A DNA stretch of 19,103 bases from the NCBI GenBank assembly GCA_910592205.1, contig CAJVPJ010000682.1, positions 1 through 19,103 of the forward strand, in the 5' to 3' direction. The notes beneath the pieces were generated by a model. That model saw only the letters and a list, made by a program, of their open reading frames with translations, did no database searches and was not told the origin of the DNA. Source of the DNA: Paraglomus occultum (taxonomy: Eukaryota; Glomeromycota; Glomeromycetes; Paraglomerales; Paraglomeraceae). This document shows, piece by piece, positions 10,233-19,103 of this stretch (within the stretch, counting starts at the first letter, position 1; every line of letters starts with the position of its first letter). Both the position numbers and the translations under genes were made by a program.

Positions 10233-12052
10233 CTATTTGTTGTTGCAACAATCCGACTTCTTTTCTTCTTTACGAGAATGAACTGGGTGGCTTGGCGTAG
10301 CGAAGATACAAAAATGCTGTGATGCGCATTTGTACCTCGCTAGTGTCCGATGTGTCGGCTCGTGTGGATTTATTCAGATTGATGCAGCAAGAAAAAGCAA
10401 GAACTGAACGAAAGGACAATACGAAAAAATTAGTATGATTAAAAGTGGTACATAAACACAAAAAGTATTAGGGACATATGACGAGAGAATGAGACGTTTG
10501 TTGGGTGAACAAGAGGAAATGTATCTTTGTGATGAATGCGTATCTGTGTTTCGTGAGTTCACAATGTAATAAATAATTTTGCATGGATATATAACAATTG
10601 TGTATTAATGTATATTGATCATTATGGCAAAGTATAGGTAGCTATACGACAATTTTGTTACATTACTATTATTACTATTATTAATACTTTTGTTGTCGTT
10701 GTGTAATGAGATGGTGCAAGAGTGAACAACTATGATGGAATTCAATAAACAAGTGAAATCATGTATCCAGCGAATGTCTCATAAATTACAGACTTGTTCT
10801 AAAATGCCGACATTGGCAAGTAATGGGAAAAGAGTGAATGGGGGAACAGGGATGTGATATGTATATTACGATTGGTTATAGATTACTGATGATTGTGATA
10901 AAGTGAACAATTTGAGTATGTAATCAAGCGATACGATAAATTAACTGATAAATTTATGGTACTTCAAATGCTGAGCGAATATATTACGATTGAATTGATT
11001 ACAGTTAATTATATTGATATACTAAATATTTATCCTATATAATAAATCTTATATTACACATATTCAAAGTACTGCATCCGAATCTGCAAAGTCGATTCCA
11101 TAATTCGAATTCAATATATTGTGGTTCAATCGGCATCAATTGAATCCGCGAAACGTCGTCATCGTATGCTGCAAGCCGACGGCTAAAGTCGCATGTAAAA
11201 CTTGGCTCTTTTCCCGTCTGTTTCCCATCTTCTCTTCTTTTTGCTCCAAGCCCATTTCCATCCCCATCCACCCCCTCCACCCTCTTAAACCGCTAGTTGA
11301 ATTACAACTATACCATTGTTATCTGACTAAAATACACGTGCTCATGATACAACCACTAATTCAAATTATCTCGTACGAGCTAACACTAATGCTATTGGAA
11401 CAATGATGGGCAAAAGACTTACCAATACACAACATATATCACCCCACACACAACCTCCCCCCTCCGCATACAGACGCCAAAAAAAAAAGCCGTTATCACT
11501 ATATTCGGACATCATTTAAACACATTTCATCTTATTTAGAATACTTAATAACATATTATATTTATCTGCTCACCTATTCAAAACAAACATATCCATCTAT
11601 CTTTATTCCTTATCTAACAATAGCACGGATTTCCTTGTATTCCTCTACTCCTTTAACACACACCCCCCATCTCTCTCCCACTAAATACCGTTTGAAGTGT
11701 TTGACAGGTATTTATGATGAATGATTACTGTAAAACACAATTCAATAACTACCATTACTACCCATACACATCAAGTTAACTTACCTCATGTTGTGTACTT
11801 GCCTCCCTCCCAAATAAAACAATTCGACAACGCATCTTCTCAATCTTTGTATCCCTCCACACAGAATATCCTTAGCATAACCTTCCTCATTGGGGTACCG
11901 TGAGATTGGATACTAAATTTTTAAGTTACTCAATAATGAAACATTTTTCTTAACCTATCTTTATTAACAAGGCCTCCCCGATCATCTCTATATTTGTGAT
12001 ATACACATTCAGCTTCTAATAAGCCCAAAGTGACATCATTGTCAACTCTATC
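10233..12052. other. Intergenic DNA, candidate fragments only
   Basis: Several open stretches of 40-80 codons occur on both strands, with some good splice-like signals (for example GTAAGT on the minus strand near 11422 and near 11784). I could not chain them into one gene with consistent phase. From about 11430 to 12050 the plus strand is strikingly C- and A/T-rich and poor in G. A minus-strand gene divergent from the methyltransferase is possible but unproven. Confidence 0.3.
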
Positions 12053-12389
12053 TTTTTTTTTTTTTTCAGAAAAAACTGTGAATCACGTGTATGACCTCTT
12101 TTGCGCATGACTTATAAAATGAAAAACAATGAGCACCCCCCCAATTTCTTTCTCCATCGCTTTGTGCTGTTTTTTCCCTTTCAGTCCTCTGCTTTATCAA
12201 AGTGTGTGTCTTTGCTTCTGACATCACTGAAGGAATTAGCTCCTGGTCACTATCTTCACGCCCACGCCAAACCCTTAGTTCTCCCCTTCTGGCGTTATGC
12301 ACACGGCCTGTCCCTTACTTCAATAGAAAAGTTGCCTTTTGGAAGATCAATACTTTCTTTCGTCTAACACATTAAACAACTCATTACTC
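12053..12389 (+). promoter_or_regulatory. Likely promoter and leader of the methyltransferase gene
   Basis: In order there are a T-run ending CAG (12053-12069), an E-box CACGTG (12084-12089), a TATA-like TATAAAA (12113-12119) and a pyrimidine-rich leader (about 12143-12192, containing an acceptor-like CCCTTTCAG). An 86-codon frame with ATG at 12107 runs to 12367 but overlaps the TATA-like site. It would be an upstream frame only if transcription starts earlier. The coding start is at 12390. Which of these elements act is inferred. Confidence 0.4.
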
Positions 12390-15300
12390 ATGTCGCATGA
12401 TATTAATAACATCGAGGGCAGGCACAGACTCGGTCCGAACTTGCAAGTTCATACAAGTCACAACGACGACAACTCGACTACTCAAACTTCCAACTGGCTG
12501 AAACTAGTGCTCAACGACCAAGAAGTAAATCCGTCGTTTAGTTTATGGAATTCCTATCCTGAAGATCAAAAACTACATAGTAAGCCGCCCTCTTATGATA
12601 GACAACTTCATTCTCCCCTCGTTTTTAAGACTTTCAGTCCGGGAAGCGGCGAATCTTCTCGTTCAAACGCAAATTGTCCCAATTATCAATCTTCGTCTTC
12701 GCCGTATACAAATATCCACAACATGTCCGAAGACCAAATCATCCGAGTCGTGGAAGTGCTTGGGAAAATCTTAGATGACGTCAAGGTTGACATACAGGGA
12801 ACAGTAATTAACACTACGGGTATGTGTAAACTACAATTTATCACACAATCGCGCTTAATCCTTGTATCGCATGACGATAATTACTTTGATCACTTTGTCA
12901 CTCCGAGTCTGATGTGTTCCCCCCAATCAAATACAATTTATATTGCCGTGTGTATAGAAAGAGACTTTATTATTCGAATAGTATATTTAATTGCCAAGCT
13001 TTCCAACTTTTTGTTTAATGGCTAAATGACGTCATTTAGTGTTAGTCTATATCTTTTCATGATAAAAAACTGAATGGGAAATGGATCTCGCAATTATAGA
13101 CTATAAATGCGTGGGGTATTATTATCCAATCATCAACACGTCACTGATACCCCCCTTTCGTTCTAATTCATGGCTTACAGATATCGATGAGATTATTCCT
13201 CAGTCCTTTCTCGACGAATTTAACAAGCTTCTGAATGATTCTCCCATATCTCACCAAGATATAGCAAAACCGGCAGTCATAAAATCTGTATCTCAACTTC
13301 GCCATTATTTACGTGATGATGCCTCCATTTCGCAAACGACGGAAATTTATCGTTGCGTTTTTAATTTCTGTTGCCAAATGACTGCTTTCCTAACAGTTGC
13401 TCAAATGTTCTTCGAAATAGTTGCAAAGGAACTATTATGCGACAATGCTGATGATGTATTTGCCAAGCGTCGCATGGAAGGCTTTATGAACATTTTTCAA
13501 GACGATGATAACGTATTTATACATCAAGCGAACAATAATGGCAATTACCACGTCTTGGAAGGATTTATCTGGTATTATCAACTAATTCACCCGCGCGGTG
13601 ATCGTTGCCATGATCTATCGCTCAGATTACGTTCTCTTGCTATTCGCTTTGCAACTTCCTCTTCCATCGAGGCTATCCTATCGATGTTTTATACAAAATA
13701 CTTTTTGAACGTTTTTGCAAAAGAACATCAAAAAGATCATGGTCAATTTTATACGCCGAGAGAAGTCATGAAATTTATGTGGGATCGAGCATTATTCGGG
13801 AAAGGAACCGGAACTGAAATCGACAAGCTGCTTGGATTCTATCCTCAAAATTGTAACGGACATGATCACGATGGTTCATCTTCATGCGGTCACCTACCTG
13901 ACGTGCCTAGTGTCTTGGACCCATGCATGGGCGTCGGTTCATTCCTATGCGAGTTTATAAATCGTCTTATTAATGCAGCTCAGCAAACTCCTTCAGTTTG
14001 GAACAATCCTAGGGCACTCGTCCATTTAATTCAGTCAATCGCTAAGAAGATTTGGGGAATAGAGATTGATGGTTTTGCCTTCCACCTGGCCAAGCTCAAC
14101 ATAGCAATACACATCATACCATTATACAAGCGCCTCTTGTGGTTTCCCACGTCAATACCTTTCAAGCTGCCCCCTCTGCAGCTATTCTGTAACGATACTC
14201 TGAATCTCTACCTCCCGAAAGCAATCAACTCGTGGGAATATAAATGCCTAAGCCTACTACGCTCGCCGCAGAAACTAAAGTTTGATTATATAGTCACTAA
14301 CCCCCCGTATATGATAAGAAAAACCGGGTTTATATCTGAACCAGACAGTGAATTGTTTGACGAACGAATACTTGGCAAAGGTGGTATGCAAGCCTATGCA
14401 TATTTCTTCTGGTTCTGCGTCGAAAGGTGTAAAGAAGAGGACGGCGAGATGTGCTTAATAAGTGGTGAGCAAACTTTCTGTTTCTACACGTGATTATACG
14501 CGGCCCGCAAGCTCAGCTGTATCGGGCTAGACTGATTTCTAAATAAAACATTTTTAACCTTGGACACGTGATTAATTTTTCACAAAATATAGCGAGTCAG
14601 TGGATGGGACTAGAATTCGCCGACAAGCTCAGGTACCTTTTTCTTTTAGTAAAGAAGGCTTATTTGTCCTAAACTATTTCTGACAATTCGTCCTTTCGGT
14701 TGATTTGTAGGGCTTGGATTTGGCAGCAATGTCATCTGATAGAATTTTTCCAGTTTGAGCCATTCAAAGTATGGCGGAAAATCCAAACGGACTCGCTCAT
14801 ATTTCGTCTTCGTCGACGAAAAGTTCCCATTAATCCCAATTGCAGCAATCCAATTCCCGATTCTCACTCATCAAACCCAGTGTGTTTCCTAAGATACATG
14901 AATCGAAAAGCAACCCTGCAGGAAACTTTGAAGGCATACTCAGAGTTTAATCCAAAAAATCCTGACAACACCGACATGCATTACAAGCTTACAGATCCAC
15001 ACCCGAAAACTATACTTCCATTAAAAACGAGTTCCTTTTCCTTTACGTTTTTAATGCCTACATCTGCCGTAAGTGAATGGCTGCATTCACGAACATCAAA
15101 TTTGCCTTCCTTGTGTGATCATTCAAGCCTCAAATCCACGTGGCAAGAACAGAATCCATTAATCTGGCATCGAGGTCCTAATACAACTCCTGTCTATGCT
15201 TTGGTGGTGCGCACCGCATGGGCACATTCTAAATTTGGCCCTGCCGTCTGTCAGAGATGGCTGAGACCCGTTTTTTATTGGAACGGCAAGAACGGAGGAA

Positions 15301-17108
15301 AAGAAGCCGAATTCTGGCAGAAAATGGGAGATGAATTAAGATTAGAAAAAAAGGAAAATTCGCCCGCAGAGGCTTATGTGCCGTTTTTGGCATCAAAGCA
15401 GAAGGCATTGAGAGAAAAGGCGGGATATTCGTTAATCATGGTAGACCGAGAGGGAGTAGATAAGGTGCGAGAAGAATTTGGAGAGGAAAGCGAGTTTTGG
15501 AAGTTTTTAAGAGAAGCGAGAAAGCATCTGCAGACAAACATGAATTCGAGAGAGATAGTTTTCTGTGGTACCAGCAAATGCGGGTAAGCTGGCTCTACTT
15601 TTTTGATACCTTTCAGAAGAATACTAGTCACGATCATTTATAATAATACAAAGTTTTCAAATCAGAGACTATCGTGTTCGTTTCTGTTAAAGCACGAGTG
15701 GTAGAACAGACTATTAACTTCCATTTTCTTTGACATATGTTTATTCTCGTAGTGTGGATATCAAAACAAAAATCATACATCCGATAAATTATGGATATTT
15801 TACGAAAAACCAGGTGAGTTTACATAGTTTTAACATTGAAGAGTTTTATAAATCATAGAGACACAAAATACTCTTGTCTGAATATTCATAAGCTTACAAA
15901 ACGCAGAGTTCCTTGTCTTGTTTACGACACAGAACCATGTCTACATATACGTTATCTTAATCTTGTGCTAAAAATAATTGTTTTTCTTATCACACTAGCC
16001 GCGCCAACGGTTTTTCGTAGACGAAGACAGTGTTTGCGTAACAAATCAGGTAAATATAAAAACATAAAGGGGAGGTGGAAGGGACGTGCGAATGTTTACA
16101 TATAATGAACATATGACGAACATGAGCGCCCCATTTCATATAATATCCTCTGATCGTTGATCTCATAACATATCCGTATCATGCTCGACTTACTAACGGG
16201 ACGTAAAACTATAGTGTATATATTTTACGGTAAAGGCCACTACTGGCCTTTCGCCATACTTTTTCCTTGGGCTGTTGAACTCGACAACGATTCAACACTT
16301 CTTGGCGCACCATTGCAAATATGATCAGCAAGGCCGCATGAGACTGTTTCGTGAAAGTATGGCTAAAATTCCGTATGCACCACCCACGGACTTAAGTACC
16401 GTAGAATGGTTTGTAGAATGTGTGCGTAAAATGGTTCGGGTACGTCGGATGTTGTTTGAGGGATTGGCTTATTGTGATGATGCGGATAAAGTAGGAAGCA
16501 CTATAATAGAGAATTTGCGGCGTGGGACGTGGTTGTTGACTGGGAGAGAATGGGAGAAAGAACGGTCAGAGGAGACGGATGGGAATAGAGTAGTTTTAAC
16601 GGAAGAAAAAGAGGGGAATTGGGTAACTGTAAAAAAGCGTCGTGGGCATGGTGATGGGGTGGAATACTCGATGTATCCAGAGTCGACAGGTCGCGACGAA
16701 GTAATGGTTTGTGAGATAGCTCTACCACGAGCAACTACCATTACCACTCAACGAATATTCAGGAACACCTGCATGACCAAGACGCAAAGCATGCGGCATT
16801 TCTTCGAATCACTATTATACGCGTCGGCATGCCTTCAATACGCAATCGACCAGTACACTTACTCGCTGTACGGTATCGAGGCGACAGCTCAGGAATCATT
16901 GGAAGCAGAATTAAAATTAGAAGTACCTGAGGGGGTTACCGAAAGTCGTCCACGTTGGAACGGTGTTAGTGGAAATCATACAGGACGCCTCGGTAATGTC
17001 GTCGTCAGAGGATATTTGCCGGCTTGGAGCGACCAGCTATTCAGAGAAGTCAATCAGACGATCAAAGAAGGTCAATTGACGTTAGCAGAAAAAAAAAGAG
17101 CGACTTGA
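12390..17108 (+). CDS. Bacterial-type N6-adenine DNA methyltransferase with own specificity domain (7 exons)
   Basis: Model: join(12390..12819,13100..14464,14593..14632,14711..15583,15753..15813,15999..16049,16215..17108), 1237 residues. It would transfer a methyl group from S-adenosylmethionine to adenine N6 in DNA. Seen: residues 1-120 are Ser/Asn/His-rich. A helical domain leads to motif X GQFYTP (358-363). Then come motif I VLDPCMGVGSF (415-425), GIEID (463-467), CNDTL (507-511), catalytic NPPY (544-547) and LISASQW (596-602), which is completed only by splicing. The TaqI/Eco57I-like specificity domain includes KIIHPINYGYF (909-919), RFFVDEDSVCVTNQ (927-940), LGLLNS (958-963) and GRMRLF...KIPYAPP (980-997). 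Donors are GTATGT, GTGAGC, GTACCT, GTAAGC, GTGAGT and GTAAAT; acceptors all end in TAG. No PD-(D/E)XK nuclease is visible. The start is the first in-frame ATG after a stop at 12324; a later start is possible. An His/Asp/Ser-rich insert (395-409) separates motifs X and I. Inferred: horizontal origin from bacteria, then intron gain. Activity and location (nucleus or mitochondrion) are unknown. Confidence 0.9.
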
Positions 17109-18238
17109 ACATTAGAAAGGGGTCTCATATTCGGTTAAGAAACTGAAGGACGGATTGTGGCAATGTGGGCTTTTTGTTTTGTTTTAGTCGTAACCCCCGC
17201 ACTTACTGCTGCACAATACCCCTGTGCTTTCATGCAAGAAATAATGATAGAATGTCTTTTGGATAAGTCGGCGTTTGTTCGGACCTCTTTTGGTTATCGC
17301 CTTCTGGCAGCAGTTTTACTTGGATAGAATATATTGTCGCAAGCAATAACATATGCAGGCTAATCTAGGGTGCATTTAATTAAGGAACTTTAATTGGTGA
17401 TAAGTCACTTAAAAACTGATCTCAGTTTATAGTTTTATATGCGTCTGTAAAAGTTGAAGTTGGTTTTACTGATATGCTCTATGCATCTCTCTGATCAAAC
17501 AACGGATAAGATCGAGAACAAAGAACGAAATACTCCACCCTTGGGGGCCCACTCTATTGTTTAGAAGAGACATATGATTTTTTTTCTTTCAAAAGCAAGC
17601 AATGACAATGGTCGATATTTTCGGAAACACTTGGAATGTAAAGTTTATGCCGATCCGGCATAATGTTATATAAATAAAGCAATAAAAACAATTTAACCTT
17701 AAAGTTATATGAAAGCTTTTTGCGAAACAAAGGCTGAAGCTTCGAGATGCAAATCGTGTGCATGCAGACTATCAGCAGCTGCAGCCGAATCTTTACGATA
17801 TTCATGTAATATGCGAAATCAAAAGTATCACCTCCTGCCGAGGAGCATCCGATTTGTCGTAAACTTGGAGAGTCGTGTCGCGCGCAATTAAATTTATGAT
17901 ACATGTCTACGAAATAGCTATGGTTATTCTAACTCTTAATGCCCAATGAATACATATTATATATAATAAATAACCAGCGCTTTGATAACTTTGCCCTCGG
18001 AATGGCGCATTCCTGATGATTGATTTGGGTTGTTCCAAAAACGCACATCCCTTTGTCATGTAGAGAAACCATTTCTGGCCACTATGTCTAAAAATAGATC
18101 GATACATCATTTATTCAAGATGAATAAAGACTGATATTATCTTTATCGAAAAGTAAAATTATATGTACATGTGTATAATATGCGCGGAACATTCGGGGAA
18201 TCCAAAGGTACATATCTTGTATCGTTCCGTTAGTAAGG
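17109..18238. other. Intergenic DNA, no gene recognised
   Basis: Downstream of the methyltransferase stop I find no frame with family motifs. The minus frame at 17554-17904 (116 codons, alternative start) has no recognisable domain. A perfect hairpin, TTATGCCG-ATC-CGGCATAA, lies at 17645-17663 with no T-run or RNA context that would give it a role. Confidence 0.45.
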
Positions 18239-18505
18239 ATGAAATCAGTCTGCGTAAAAATCCTGCTCTTGCATTCGACAGTCGTTGTGTTTGTCATCGA
18301 TAGCATTCACTTAGTCATCATCCTTGTGGCTAGGTACAGAAGCACGCAGCATCCTGCTTATTCACCCTTAGATCAGACAGGGAACTGTCATCGGCAACAA
18401 CGAGTTGTCAAGCTGCCATGCAGGAACGCCAAAGAAATTGTGACATGGAACAATGAGAGAGATACTCAAGCAGGTTCCGGCAATATTTCTTGGCATCGAA
18501 ATTAA
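18239..18505 (+). CDS. Doubtful small ORF with one hydrophobic segment
   Basis: An ATG at 18239 opens a frame of 88 codons. Residues about 7-31 are strongly hydrophobic (LLLHSTVVVFVID then HLVIILVA), which could be a signal anchor or one membrane helix; the rest is polar. No family is recognised and the length is within chance. It lies upstream of the open frame that leaves the window at the right edge and might be a 5' exon of the same gene, but I cannot fix a splice junction. Confidence 0.15.
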   Translation: MKSVCVKILLLHSTVVVFVIDSIHLVIILVARYRSTQHPAYSPLDQTGNCHRQQRVVKLPCRNAKEIVTWNNERDTQAGSGNISWHRN

Positions 18506-18774
18506 ATAGATGGTACAAGATCAGGGTTCTCATCTAGGTTCAAAGAGTCATAAGATCATTCATGTACGAGCAGTCGAACAGCGAATAGAAAAAAGATAAG
18601 CTCATGATCAGAACAGCTATCGATACGAAAACATTGCGGTATGATAATCAAACAAATGCCGACACTGCAGGACACGGTGTGAAAGACAGAATAGAATGTA
18701 ATTAATTGTACGTGTATTCGCTGGATCTCCACTTTTATGCAACATCAAAAAAATGGTATTTGTGTTCGCTTATT

Positions 18775-19103
18775 ATGGTAATGAATTGCAACAATGACGG
18801 ACCCAGAATCGAGCATCCTTTTATGGCTCTACCCGTTGGTAAGGAATTCATCATCGTTGATCCGATATACGTTATTCTTCCAAAGACCTCCATAGGACTA
18901 GCACATGTGTGTGCGTGTTTCAATCTTATACCGAGAATGCTATTAGAAAAAGTTTTCCAAGCGACGGTTCTCATTATTAGCACCGGTCTGGTTTCTGGTA
19001 TAGAACAAATGCTAGTAATATTTTGGGGCGCCTGGGCTTTTAAAGTTTCAATTGGTTTGATTGTCTGTTGCTTTTTCGTTTTGACCTTTCGAGTTGTTTA
19101 CGT
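18775..19103 (+). CDS. Partial gene for a putative membrane protein, runs off the right edge
   Basis: The plus frame is free of stops from 18706 to the last base of the window (about 132 codons), longer than expected by chance at this composition. The first ATG is at 18775 and gives 109 visible residues without a stop. The first half is mixed (PFMALPVGKEFIIVDPIYVI). The second half is strongly hydrophobic, with likely membrane segments at VLIISTGLVSG and from MLVIFWGAWAF to LIVCCFFVLTF. The opposite strand also has an 82-codon frame (18735-18983), which I take as its shadow. No family is recognised. The real start may be on an upstream exon, and the 3' end is outside the window. Confidence 0.4.
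   Translation, partial: MVMNCNNDGPRIEHPFMALPVGKEFIIVDPIYVILPKTSIGLAHVCACFNLIPRMLLEKVFQATVLIISTGLVSGIEQMLVIFWGAWAFKVSIGLIVCCFFVLTFRVVY

Noticed and set aside
10270-10461. Minus-strand frame containing AFLYLRYAKPP, similar to the FLYLRY..PP block of PRP38-type splicing factors
   Set aside because: The expected following residues (LWDWF-type) and the other PRP38 motifs could not be found in neighbouring exons with matching phase, and the plus strand is equally open. A chance resemblance is more likely.
11035-12060. Series of protein-like minus-strand stretches with good GTAAGT donors, suggesting a gene divergent from the methyltransferase
   Set aside because: The pieces could not be chained in one phase without internal stops, and no family motif appears. 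Open runs of 40 codons are expected often at this base composition.
12107-12367. Plus-strand ORF just upstream of the methyltransferase start
   Set aside because: It overlaps the TATA-like site and the CT-rich leader, has no domain and is out of frame with the gene. More likely leader sequence.
16469-16747. Minus-strand ORFs of 77 and 92 codons
   Set aside because: They are shadows of exon 7 of the methyltransferase, which has clear family motifs on the plus strand.
17554-17904. 116-codon minus ORF downstream of the methyltransferase
   Set aside because: Begins at a non-ATG start, has no recognisable domain and has a composition like intergenic DNA.
1-19103. CRISPR arrays, tRNA or rRNA genes
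   Set aside because: No regularly spaced direct repeats were seen, and no tRNA A/B-box pair or conserved rRNA stretch was recognised on either strand by eye.

Overview
The window looks like nuclear DNA of a fungus, most likely an early-diverging one (Mucoromycota or a related lineage). The DNA is AT-rich. Both convincing genes are broken by GT-AG spliceosomal introns of about 80-280 bases. One gene resembles a fungal nuclear-envelope telomere anchor (Bqt4/APSES type). The lineage is an inference from gene content and intron style, not from a marker gene.

Layout. (1) 394-1725, minus strand: a four-exon gene for a 280-residue protein with an AT-hook, an APSES/KilA-N-like fold signature and one C-terminal membrane segment. 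I rebuilt it from four open pieces whose splice phases all agree, including a 17-base microexon. (2) 1726-12389: more than 10 kb with no gene I can name. It holds a short pogo/Tigger-like MITE (3298-3457), a larger fold-back element (about 3471-3900), a cluster of short hairpins (5946-6088), a cluster of ACAAT/ATTGT sites (7711-7799), simple repeats, and a few open stretches that chance could explain. (3) 12390-17108, plus strand: a seven-exon gene for a 1237-residue bacterial-type N6-adenine DNA methyltransferase with its own target-recognition domain, similar in layout to the methylase part of Eco57I/Type IIG and other gamma-class enzymes. Each of the six introns joins the frames exactly and restores a family motif. 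(4) 17109-19103: no clear gene until an open plus-strand frame with hydrophobic segments that runs off the right edge.

The main discovery is the methyltransferase. It has all the catalytic motifs of a restriction-modification methylase but sits in a eukaryotic gene with six introns. It lacks a visible nuclease domain and has no restriction-type partner nearby. This suggests an old, domesticated bacterial gene that could write 6mA at a defined sequence, separate from the MT-A70-family enzymes usually credited with fungal 6mA. The Bqt4-like gene lies about 10.7 kb away and there is no sign that the two work together.

The exon models are hand-derived from splice signals, phase and remembered family motifs. 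No alignment or search was run.
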